From assembly GCA_051294375.1 (NCBI GenBank), contig CM119268.1:6519232-6583231 (forward strand): 64,000 nucleotides of DNA. Direction: 5' to 3'. Of the stretch, positions 37,114 through 48,300 are shown piece after piece. The position numbers and the translations under genes are program-made. The notes beneath the pieces were generated by a model, which was given only the letters and a program-made list of their open reading frames with translations, had not been told where the DNA came from and ran no database searches. The stretch's first letter is position 1; each line of letters opens with the position of its first letter. Source of the stretch: Paraspadella gotoi (taxonomy: Eukaryota > Chaetognatha).

Positions 37114-38923
37114 ATGGGCTGCACCGGGTTTTCATCGGGCGGGATTTGCTCCAACGAGTTCGCTTACGTAGTGCTGGCTTGCTTGTTGCCGCACATCATC
37201 GGATTTTTCGAGTTCAATCTCTTGGGTCAGGTGAGCTGTGAGGAATTACGATCATCAACGACCGTTTACGATTGATTACCGTAATTACTGATGAAAGATG
37301 ATGAGTTTGACGAATGACGACGTGCGTTAAGGATGAAGATACGGTACGGTGGTACAACACCATGGACATTCCTTGGAGGATGTCGCAGAAGACGTTCCGG
37401 CCAATCTGGACGATCCTCTACACCGGAACCGGTGAGCGGTTAAAGAGGGCATTTTTTGAGCGTGGCGGACTTTATGGAAATAGAAAGCCTGTGGATAAGA
37501 TGAGACCGATTTATTGGCACTCAATTTTAGAGACACGATGGCAGTGTTACCTGTTGATTCGATTGTCTGAACCAGCGCCTAAAAAATTTCTTATATGCTT
37601 TCTGCTGTGTCATTATCTTTTAAGAGTGATGGAGGAACCACCAAAGCCTGTCCAAAGTCGGGTGTTAGGACCCGCCGGTCCGTCCCTCCAGAAAACGCCC
37701 CCGAGAATCTTTGATTCGAGGAACTTCTTTCTATCGCGAGCCGCTTCGGTCGTTCGGGGAAACCCTTCAAAGGCAAGAATTGGCGGCCGGAGTGGATCGA
37801 CGAAGATAGTTCCTCGAATCAAAGATTCTCGGGGCGTTTTCTGGAGGGACGGACCGGCGGGTCCTAACACGGGGGCAAAATAGCCTATTTATTAAATGAA
37901 CGGATAATTTTTATATTGGTTATACCAATTTCATGTACAGGGTACGCTTACTATCTCTGCTACGCGGCGGGCGGCGGTTTCAACGAGTACACCCACATCC
38001 CTCTAGGGTTGTGGTGGCTCATGACGCTCAACAACGCCACGTGGGGTCACAGCATGTTTGTGGTAAGCGAAAGAGTCTGATATCTTGGACGGGGACAAGC
38101 GATGGATCCATTTCAATTCCCGCCGGCATTTTAATTCGTAGCAACGACGTTTGGCCCTATGCATGATGAACCGATGCACTTGTACTCTTCTCACTCTGTG
38201 GACGTGTCTCGGTTTCTACTGTTTCCATCGGGTCGCCGCCTACGCCATGTTCCGTGAGTTCGCACGCGTGCCAGGGGTTGGGGATAGGGTAGAGGTTGAC
38301 GGGAGAATGGGTGCGGGAAGGGGGGACGGGGGGGACTAGTGCGGTATTAGCCATTGCGTCTGGAATTTGTGGTTCCANNNNNNNNNNACATGATAGAATT
38401 GAAACTTGTGCCTCGGGTAAATGAGCTATATTGTCCATGTCTACTTACAGTTACGCTTAACGCTGACCTTGAAGTGACCGAGAGGAGAAAGGGTCGCCAG
38501 GCCTCTCTGCGAGTGTGTGGATAGCCCCACACTTGGTGTGCCCCGTGGGTCTGGGAGATTTTTTCATCAGTTGCCTTGCTTTCCGGAACTTCGGATAGGG
38601 TTGCTACCGCTGGTTTAACCGGCCCGTCAGTCTTTTTGCAAGGACTGCTCCGACCAGGGCTAGAACCCGGGACCATTGGAGCGCTGATGGAAGGAACAGC
38701 CGTATCCAACGTGTAGTGATATTACATTACTACAACCTCTCTAAATTTTCGAAAGTTATTTCCGGGTTTTAAAAACAATGTGCATTAAAAAAAAAAATTT
38801 TAAACTTTCTAAATTCGATCGAGATTCATTATGAGTTTTTAAACCATAGTGTATTTCATGTGGATGGTGTTCTCGGCAGCTCACAACTATGCCGTTTGGA
38901 AGATTAACCTGCAGCACAGATAG
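37114..38923 (+). CDS. TSPO-like translocator protein
   Basis: Five exons: 37,114-37,230, 37,332-37,431, 37,941-38,062, 38,142-38,253 and 38,850-38,923 (525 bp, 174 aa, close to the 169 aa of human TSPO); phases 0/1/0/1 agree. Landmarks: MGCTGFSSGGICSNEFAYVV start, a first hydrophobic segment (ACLLPHIIGF), VRWYNTMDIPWR, PIWTILYTGTGYAYYLCYAA, GGGFNEYTHIPLGLWWLM, LNNATWG, and C-terminal YFMWMVFSAAHNYAVWK. These follow the five-helix TSPO/MBR pattern (WY..L..P.W, PVW..LY..MGY.SY, PLGLY...LALNWAW, LNYCVW). TSPO sits in the outer mitochondrial membrane and binds cholesterol and porphyrins. The C-terminal segment keeps Tyr and Lys, but the nearest Val is one residue too far for a strict CRAC motif. 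The fourth intron contains a 10-N gap and a SINE-like copy. AATAAA near 39,030 fits a poly(A) signal. Confidence 0.92.
37595..37935 (+). mobile_element. Dispersed AT-rich repeat, copy 2 (TSPO intron 2)
   Basis: Related to 28,140-28,470: GTGTCATTATCTTTTAAGAG, ACCACCAAAGCCTGTCCAAA, then, after the nested inverted-repeat element, CTATTTATTAAATGAACGG and ATAATTTTTATATTGGTT. The tail runs on through ACCAATTTCATG and stops about five bases before the acceptor CAG of TSPO exon 3 at 37,941; a similar ACAATTTCATAG tail ends the copy at 4,905. Confidence 0.7.
37663..37869. mobile_element. 207-bp terminal-inverted-repeat element (MITE-like)
   Basis: Perfect or near-perfect inverted repeats of about 61 bp: starts TGTTAGGACCCGCCGGTCCG and ends with its complement, CGGACCGGCGGGTCCTAACA. 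CGGG flanks both sides (37,659-37,662 and 37,870-37,873), consistent with a 4-bp target duplication. The related repeat at 28.4 kb lacks the insert, showing the empty site. A degenerate relative of one end (GGAGGGACGAACGGCGGGTT) occurs near 51,272. Confidence 0.75.
38455..38712 (-). mobile_element. SINE-like element (TSPO intron 4)
   Basis: On the minus strand it has a B-box-like GGTTCTAGCCC (38,667-38,657) and, about 95 bp on, AAAATCTCCCAGAC (38,562-38,549) and GGGCTATCC. The same order of motifs occurs at 54,595-54,830, so the two are copies of one family. Confidence 0.6.
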
Positions 38924-39685
38924 AACTGACTCTGGGGACAGGTCTTCCGCGACCTGGTCACTATCTTGGCTCGACTAACCCATCAAGCACTAATGATTTA
39001 TTCATATTTCATCTATTCACTCGCATCGCTAATAAATAAAAAAATTGCCAGAAGTTTCGAGTTTTGTTTTTTTTCAAATTTGTATATTTCGAGGTGTGAT
39101 ATATATTTTCTTTACATCTACATTGAAAAAAAAATCGGTCGTTACATATTTACTACGAATAAAAATCCATTTATTACAAGTATACATTACATTTAAAGAG
39201 ACGATAGTTACATTCTGAAGTGGTAGGAGAGGAAAATGAACATGCTTTTTTTCTTATTTAGGGGGAAAAAAAAGAAGGGAGCGTCCAAAAAAAGAAACGC
39301 TTAAATAATCTGGTTCCTAATTACAAAAGTTTTCAAAAAGCGCCCGCCGCAGAGTCGACTTGAGAACAAAACCACGTTTGCTCGTTTCGTGTGAAAAAAA
39401 AAACCCGGGCAGATCGGTTGTTTAAAGTCTAATCGTAATTTGTAGTAACTCCTATTACAACGTATGTTGTATTAGCACTATCGGCGAAAGAGAAAAAAAT
39501 TGATTTGAAAAAAAATAAAATTGGTAATAAATAAGGCAATAATGAGCTATGTCAAAACAAAGTGTGTATTTTCGTTTCTAATAGAATGGTTTTTGATTGT
39601 TTTTCATGATCGAGTAACGACGTAAATTGTAAAATGATTAAATTAAAATTAATAAAAAAATTAAAACGAAAAGAAAAATAAGACT

Positions 39686-39693
39686 TATTTACA
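39686..39693 (-). promoter_or_regulatory. Pumilio response element match (TGTAAATA)
   Basis: Reverse complement of TATTTACA. Fits TGTANATA and would lie in the Pumilio 3' UTR if that extends this far. A second match, TGTACATA, is at 40,771-40,764. Eight-base sites occur by chance in AT-rich DNA, so this is suggestive only. Confidence 0.35.
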
Positions 39694-40763
39694 GCTCTTT
39701 ACATGAAATACTGTACAAAAACTATGATCGTAAAAATCACAAAGGGCTGTGTTCTAACTTTTTTTTAAATCTGAGCTGAGCTTTATACATATTTATTTGA
39801 GGATTAAAACCGAAAGGTTTCCTGCGGCGGGTCGCTAAAATCCCTTCAACGATTTTCAATTTCTTCGTCCCCGGTAGGGGATAAAACCAAAAAAAAACAA
39901 AAAAAAACGAAGTGTCTCACAGAATGGAATTAAAGGAAAACGAAAAGATACAAGGTTTTCCCTCAAAAATGATATTTAACATTTTCTTAGCAACGAACGA
40001 AGGTGAATGAGTCCGGGAGTCCCTCCTTACTTTTGAATAGACATAATTACATTTTTTATTTATTTATTTGTACAGATCTAATAATTAAAAACTAAAGCTG
40101 TAAAAAGCATTTGATTTCAGGTGAAAAATAAAGCCGAGTGTATTTTACACAGATTTCACAACATTTGACTAAAGATGGGTAAAAACAAAAACGTATAGGT
40201 ACTCTGACTGTAAAAAATAACTGGAAAAAAAATATTTAGAACAAGGACAGTTATTGTAGATATTCTGGTGAAAGCAAACTTAACAAGGGCACACGGATGC
40301 GGGGTGTATTGTTCTAGTTTCGGCCCTAAATTTATTAACGGTGGGTAAATAAATCTGGCGAAACGAAGCCCATACTTTTTTTCTTTTAGAATGACGATAA
40401 TCATTTCGATGCGTGACGAGATGGAAAGTCAAAAAGAAAACGGTAACAATTTTCTTTCCGTTTTTTTTCACGGAAGTTCATATGAAAGCAAACTTTTGTT
40501 AGTTTTTTAATATAAACTTCGCACTACTGAACATTGTTGCGGAAGTTGCCAGAGAACAACAACAGAAGAGCGCTTAGCGCGCTTTTCTTATTTTCAAAGT
40601 GACGTAGCAATAAATATTCTTTAAGTAGTAAATGTTAGAGATCCCAAATCTACTACGAAATTCGAGAAGAAAAAAGGTAAAAAAGCGAAAAATCTACAAC
40701 AGTTTCTCGACACTTATTTATAATACTAAATTTACAATTTACACAGTTTTAGCTTGTACTTTG

Positions 40764-40771
40764 TATGTACA
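40764..40771 (-). promoter_or_regulatory. Pumilio response element match (TGTACATA)
   Basis: Reverse complement of TATGTACA, fits TGTANATA, 1.6 kb downstream of the Pumilio stop codon on the same strand. Possible autoregulatory site. Confidence 0.35.
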
Positions 40772-42377
40772 AATTAACTGTACTATACTATAAACATATT
40801 TACGAATTTTTCTGGTTTTTTTTTCAAGGTTTTTCTTGGAATGAATGAAGTTTGCTTTTCATCGTTATAAGAGTGAGATCGCAGTATAAGTTTTTTGTTT
40901 TTGTTTTTTTTGTTGTAATAGCAGAAAATGAGAGAATCCGTTTCTTTTTATAACATACACACAAGACACGTTAATGGTATACTAGACAAGTTGTACACCG
41001 ATACTTACAGATTATATATATGTATATTATTATATAGGGACGAGGACAGGACCCAGACTCATGTAAAATTTTACACACAAGTGAGAGACATGAAAACTTA
41101 CAAGCACAAAGTACATATGCTTATGTTATAAGCATACGCAAGGAAAATGCGCAAGAATCGCTCATTGGTGCGTGCGCAGTGGGGCTACGTGCAAAGGATT
41201 ACGATGCGTGAAGGATAGAAAAATTGGACAGCGCGAAAAAGAGAATGATAAGAATATATCGTGAAGAGAAATCTACAAAACGAACCACGATGAAATATAC
41301 ATATATACGTACGTCTGATTATATTTAGATAAAACTAAACAATTTTAGCCGTTGGTTAGAAAGGAAAGAAAAAACACCATGTTATATAAACTAACAATCG
41401 TCCTCAGATATCCGCTTCGAAGGATTTAAGGCGCAAACGGACAAAAGAAACAAAACAACAATTACAAGACAAAAACCCAGAAAAAAAAACAAAAAACAAA
41501 ATAACTGCAAAATAACTTCAAACTAAACTCAAAATGGTGAGGAATTACTTTTTAATGGTTGTTCGACATTTACACACTAACAAAACAAATACAAAAACAA
41601 GAAAAGTCTTCCTAATTCAATGATAACAAGATAAATATTTGATTTAGTTGTTTTCTGCCAAATCATTTTTTTTTAATAAGGACAAATGGTAATAAGAACT
41701 TCTCTCCCTTATCTTAAACAAATTCGTAAAACTGGAAAAAGTCAACAAAAACCTTCAAACTCTTCTGGATGATATGTAGGAACGCTTATAATAATTTTTT
41801 TTCGCGTTAAATAGGTAAATCGAGCTCGCACAAATGCGCGTCTTATTAAAGTGAACATACGTAAATTCTTACGGAGTAACGGGTATAAAGAAAAACTAAA
41901 AAAAAAAAAAAAATTCCCCCGGACTGATGGAATTTCCGGCACACTGGGGCAATATATCGTTGTGCCTCTTCATTTAAAAAAAAGGTGAGGAAGTATGTGT
42001 CAGTCCGAAAGCAAACTTTGACGATAACACTGTAAAATCTGGTGAACTTGCCCCTTCCCCAAGGAAACTACGTTTTGAGTGCGAAAAAATGGGGAAAAAA
42101 AGGTAAATTATTATCCCGTATAACAAGGCTCTCACCAGGCGCGAAAAAAACAACCAAGACTTCTAGAGAAGTCCTCGCGCAGAATAAGAAAAAAAGAGAC
42201 GATCATAAGTAAAAACAAAGCCGTCTCTCTCTAGATTCTAGATCATCTGAAGCAAGAACCACTCGGTTGAATGGCTGACGATATCGGCGCGTCGCGATTT
42301 ATTTTCCCAGAAGATATTCATACTTGAAACCCGACCCACCTTTCGACAAATCAACCACTCCCGATCATCGCTGCCCT

Positions 42378-45300
42378 TCAGATGCCCCCGTTGGGCGGGC
42401 CTATTGGCCCCGGATGCTGTTCTCCCGAGGGAGAGGATCGGACGAGGTGACGCTCCAGTTTGGCCAGGATGTGTTTCCCGTACGTGAATTTGCGCAGCGT
42501 CGGGATGTGAGGCCGAATCTTATGAACCAGGGTGCGTTTCTGGAGATATCGGGAACGAAGAGATAAAAAATGAAGTAAAACCGAGTGGAAACAAAAGACG
42601 GCAATTTCAATTTTGCGCCACGAATTTTAAAATTTAACTTTTTCGACCTGAGCGGGCTCGGCGACGTCGATCATCTTCTGCACGACGTAGTTCGCGAACT
42701 GATCCTTCATCATGACATAGAGGGCGCTGGTGGTGATGCTCTGCCCAGCCCCTGGTCCCGTCTCCCCGGGAATGCCGGCGGTCGTTGTCGTTTGTTGCGA
42801 ACAAACCTAAGTTATTGCGAGGTCATAGTGTGATTTAATGTGATTTAATGTAATAAAACAAACAAAAACGAACCTCCTCGATGAGGCAGGCTTTGTCCAT
42901 CCTAGACGCGTTGGCGACGCATTTTTCGACCACGTTTGAGGCGAATTTGTGCTGCGCCAGGGGCAACACTTTTCCGCGGATTTCGCCGACAATCTTCGCC
43001 TTGTCCTCGTCAGATCCGTGCTCCAGCACGTGCTGAGAAAAAAGGATTTCGATGAGTGGAAAATGAGAACCACCGGCAAAGTCTTTTGCGTTTCATCCAT
43101 ATCGCCGATCCCACCTTGGACCCTCTTAAATCCCACCAACCTGAATGACGTAGTTTCCGTATTGATCCTGCACGAGGCGCTCGGTGTTGGCGTGGAGTTC
43201 GTCGAGGATAGGCGCCGTCTGCTCCTTGGTACAGTGTTCGAGGATCCGCTGGATGACGCGGCATCCATAGGGGTGAGTCGACAGCGTCAGTACCTGCGAG
43301 AGAGATATGAGTTTTAAGGTGGGCGTTGCCATCGCTTACAACGTTCTTCCTCCTCCCGTCTTTGACGTCTCACCTGGCCTTGGAAAGAGTCTATGATAAA
43401 CTGCAGGTTAGTCGGTTCCACGCATTCGATGCATTTTTGTACCACGTGATTTCCGTTCTAGAAAAATCAAAACCGATGAGTCGGATGGTGAAGGATGGAA
43501 TTTGATTGGATTAAACCGACGGGGTCACAGGATTCCCAAACAAATTCGTTGAACCAGCAATAAAGGCAAGAATCACCCTCCCCAAAATACCTGGTCCTTG
43601 ACGCATTTGAGGACGTGTCCATCGAGCTCCTTGACGACCTCCGCCTGCTGCTCCTGCGGGATCGACTCCAGCGCCTTCTGGATGACGCGGCAGCCGTACA
43701 TGTGCAGCGCCAGCGGGAGAACGTGGCCTCGCACTCGCTGCGCCAGCGTCTGCTTCTGCTCCGAGGATCCAAACTCGAAGAATTTTTGGATGACGTAATT
43801 GCCGAAGACGTCGGTCATCAGGGAATAGGCGGAGGCGAGGATCTCATTGAAGACCTGACCGAAGTTAAAAGGGAAAGTTTAGAAAAGTCATTAAAAATGT
43901 TGAATAATGTACAGTTCTCTCTCTCTCTTTCTTTCTAGTTCCTCTCTGTCTCACTCTTTCGTCAAATAGAAATGGTGAAAAAAAAAATATTCCCCGATAA
44001 ATATTAGGGAACGTACCATTGTCTTTTCGGTGGCGGTCGCTCTCTCTAACTTCTGTTGAATGAAACGTGAACCGTGTTGATCCTATAATTAAAACCAATA
44101 AATCCATTACTTAATTTAAAGAAGCCAAGGAGTTCATTAATGGGATATTGTCGCCCTAAATGCTCAACGAACCTGCGAGAACTCAACGATGTGCGTATTG
44201 AGATCTCTCAGCTGTAGATTAGGCAGTCGATTGTTGCGGAAGTCCTCCAGCTGTCTCGACCTTCCTGCGGCGCTGTCCTTGCTCAGCGAGGAGCCACGAC
44301 CGCCGCCGATGCTGCCGCCGCGGCCGCTCGTCGGTGGACCGAACAAGGCGGCTCCGGCGGCGGAATTCGGTCCGAACAAGTTGTGGTGAGAGTTGGCGGC
44401 GGCCCAGTTGGGAGCGCGACCACGCATCTCGGCTCCGGGAGCCAGACCGGTCATAGACGGCGGAGGCGTGATGGTCTGAGAGCCGGGCATCATACCAAGG
44501 CCCGATGAACCAGTCACTGCACCGAGCGGGCCGTAAAAAGGATGGTGGTGGGCGCTTGGGTGATGAGGATGATGGCCACCGGGCGGTGGGCGTCCGCCTT
44601 TCATGACTCCCGCCATGTCGAACGAGTCACGGCGATGTCCGGAAGAGGCGGGCGACGGGGCGCCGCCGTAGGCTGTGGCGCCTGGAGGCGCCATTGACAA
44701 AGACTGGGGAGGGCCTTGGGGGCCTCCGGGTGGGCCGTTGAAACCGAAGATAGAGGCAGAGTTGGCGGCGGGGTTATAGGCGTTGTAGGCCGCTGCGTGC
44801 TGCTGCTGAGAAGTTGGAGTTGCGGAAAGGGGCGGCGGAGGTAACGGGGGAAAACCTGCTGCCGCTGCCGCCACGGCCGCCGCTTGATGCTGGGCGGCCG
44901 CTGCTGCATATAAAGAGGGAATAAAAAAGTAAATAGGAGAGAATGCAACCCTTGACTTTCCAAAAAACTCACCCGCCGCCGGATTCATCAGCACCGCTGG
45001 GGGCAGCCGAAGCATCGCCGCACTGGGGTTCCCCATTTGGCCCGCGGCGGCTGCGGCCCGTTGTTGAGCAGCCATGAAGCTCGACTGATCGTAGTAGGGG
45101 AGAAAAGGATAGCCCGGTTGGAAGGTCTGCGCCATTGAATTAAGCCCCGGCGCCGCGGTCGCAGCGCCCATCGTTGGGTCCGTGCCAATCTGGGCAGCGG
45201 CAGCGGCTGCCGCAGCGGCCGCCGCCCCGTTGGAAGGGGACATACGGCCTCCGCTACCAGCGGCGCCGGCCCCACTGCCGCTCCCCTGCTGCCCCTTCAA

Positions 45301-48300
45301 CGACAGTTGCTGCTGAAGCGCGACGGCGAGTTGCTGCGGACCAGCGGCGCCCGCCGAGGGGCCACCGCCCTGAGAGCTGGGCGTGCCTGGCTGCTGCTGC
45401 GAGGCGACGTCTCCCGGTTGCTGCTGCTGGCTCTGCTGTTGCTGTTGCTGGGCTTGCTGCTGCTGCATGGCAGCGACTGCGGCCGCGCCGCCGGCGGCAG
45501 CCGCCATCATGTGTTGTTGCAGCATGGTCGGGTAAATGGACCACGGCATGCCGTAGTATTGGGGATGCAAGAAGCCCGGCCCGGCCATGCCCATGGCATA
45601 GGGATCTTGCGCGCCGAAATAGGGGTTGGCGGGGAAGCCGCCTTGGCCCTGGCCGGAGGGCATCCCGGTCATCGCGGGCCCCATTGCGTAGGGGTTTCCG
45701 CCTGATTGGCCCGCCGCCGCCATCATCGCCTGCATCTGCTGTTGATAGGCGTTGTTCGGGAAGCCGACGCCCTGTTGAGGCCCGAGGGGCTGGCCCTGGG
45801 GGCCCCCGCCCGGTCCACCGCCGACGCCTGGAGTACCACCGCCGGAAGTGGAGGACGGGGGACCGCCGCCGTTTCCACTCCCCTGTTGCTGACCGTTGGG
45901 AGGCTGCTGCTGCTGCTGTTGCATCTGAGCTTGCATCGCCGCCATCGCTTGTGACATCTTTTAAAAACAAAATTAACGATCAAATATAATAATAAAAATA
46001 ATTATTTTGTGATTAACCAACCTGCGCCGCCTGGTGCTGCTGCGCCGCGTGTCCCTGCATCTGTTGCTGCCTTTGCAGCAACTGTTGATAATCCATTGCC
46101 GGCCCCTGACCGCCGTCGGCCATGGGGTGCCCCTGCTGCTGTGCCGCCGCCATGTTGTACGCAACAGCGGCGGCAGCGGCGTTGTGGTCGAATCCCGCAT
46201 GGTGCTGCCCCGCCGCCGTCCCCTGCCCTCCCTGACCCTGATGGTGGTGACCGCCCTGATGACCCTCGGCGGCAGCAGCGGCGGCGGCCATCATGGACTC
46301 GAAACTTCCGTGGGCGCCGTGATGGCCGCTGCCCATGGCATTCTGTGTTTAATGGGGTTGGAGGAAGAGAAAAGTTTGCATCAAAAAGATCGTAGCTGAA
46401 AACGAGAGAGCAAAATAAACCAACAACAACATCTCGATCTCCATCCTTGCCTGATAAGGATTGTGCTGAACGGCAGTGGGATCGACTTGCAATAGATCGC
46501 CCCCGGCGCCGTACTGATGGAGATAGGGGATTTGGGAGGCGTCGCCCAGCTGCGCCGCCGCCACCCCCATGTCCGTCATGTTGGGCGGCGTGGAGCCGTG
46601 GCCAACGAGAGAGGCGCCAGGACCAGAGGGGAGGCTGTTCTGCGCCACGATGTGGCGTCCGGGGAAGGATCCCGTCGATCCTGGTCCCGGCGTCTTCTCC
46701 TTCTCATCCTCGATCCCACCGTTGGTGAGGCCCGGCGTGTCTCCGCCCCCGAGACCCGGCGTTCCGCTCCCGCCGCTTTTTCCGCCGCTCCCGGCACTGC
46801 CCACTATCATCTGCACAAAAGATTTTTAAAAGCGATATTTAGTTTGTCACCGACTTTTTATAATTTAAAAAAATACATTTTTAAACTTTAATAGAGTCTC
46901 CCATTTAATGATTGGACTTACCCCCCCATTCTCCATCTTGTCGCCCTGTTGTCCGGCGGCGGCGCCCACGTTGTCTTTCATGATTTGTTCCCCGACGATG
47001 GAGTCGAAGGGTTTGCCCGTCGGAGATCCCTGGAGGACGCTCTCCACCATCGAGACGCCGAGACCCCCGATCTCTGAACGGGGCGACAGGACGGAGCCGG
47101 GGCCCACCAGCGAGGCGGGCGCCACTCCGGGGACCACCACGGACGTAACGGCGCCTGGAAGGTTGAGGATTTTCGATTAAGAGAATAAGTTTTTTCACCA
47201 ATAATTGGTGAAATAAGAGAATGAAAAAATATGTACAAAAAACACTTACGTATACGTTAAAGTTGAAGGAAAAACAAAGTTGAATGTAAAACTAATATTC
47301 ACCTGTATTGGGATCAATATTGACGCCGGATTGAGTTCCGGAACCGGGGCCCGTAGCCGTCACGCCCCCGGAACCGGGTGTCATCCCCGAGGAGGAGAAG
47401 CTCCCGGGACGCATCGCTGTTTCGAGAGAATTAATGGGAAATAGTGAAACCATTTCCACTCGGAAAAATACTTTTTTACAAGAACAAGGATTATCCGCAA
47501 CTCACCGCCATGATGCGCGCTTCTGTTTCCCATCAGTGGAATCGGTTGCGAGACCGAGTGGTCTGTTCTCTGCCCCTGCGACGCCGCCGTCGCGTTGGGC
47601 GCCGCTTGTCCCCAGGCGGCGTCCTCGTTGCCGCGCGAAGCCGGCGCCCACTGGTTGGGCGTTCCTAAAAAGAGGGGCGCCGCGGTGGCCGAGGCCCCCG
47701 CCGCCGGAGACTTTCCGTCGCCGCCTCCGGCCCCGCCACCGCCGCTACCGCCGCCACCGGGGTTGTCGCCGGTCACGCCGGTAGAGGGGGAGTCCCAGAG
47801 CTTTTGTGTCGCGGGAGAGACGCCGAGGACGCCGGAACCGGCGGCCGAGTCGCCGGAAACAGTTCCGCCTGAATTAAGAAAAAATATTAGGCTTCACTCT
47901 CGGCGAATATAATTTGCGCTTCCTACTAAAAAAAATTTCAAAAATACATACAGTAAATAAATAAATAAATATTAATTGAATAAATAAAAACTAATAACTA
48001 CCTGGATTAGGGTCACCCATGGCCAAGTTATGAAATTTCTTCTCCAAGTCCGAAACGTGAGTGATGACGCCGGAATCGCTCAGTCCCGACCAGCGCTTGT
48101 TTCCGCCACCGTAAATGTCCTCATGGGTCCGCTGTTGCGACGGTTGCGACTGTTGCTGCTGCTGCTGCTGCAAGAAGTATCCGACCATGGAGGATGTCCC
48201 TGTACAGAAAAAAATTCCATCTACAAAATGGCATTGATTGAGAGTTGGAATGAAAACAAACCTTACCCCATCCGCAACCTACCCGTGGATGGACCGCTGC

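Larger units (their letters stand above)
38924..42377. other. Convergent 3' region of TSPO (plus) and Pumilio (minus)
   Basis: AT-rich and without supported exons. AATAAA for TSPO lies near 39,030, and on minus AATAAA near 39,170, so the Pumilio 3' UTR could be up to about 3.2 kb long, as is usual for Pumilio genes. Many poly(A)/poly(T) runs; no GA tracts. Two minus-strand matches to the Pumilio response element are listed separately. Confidence 0.5.

Noticed and set aside
45174-45989. 271-codon plus-strand frame opposite Pumilio
   Set aside because: Antisense shadow of the GC-rich Gln/Ala/Gly-coding exon; no homology or splice signals of its own.
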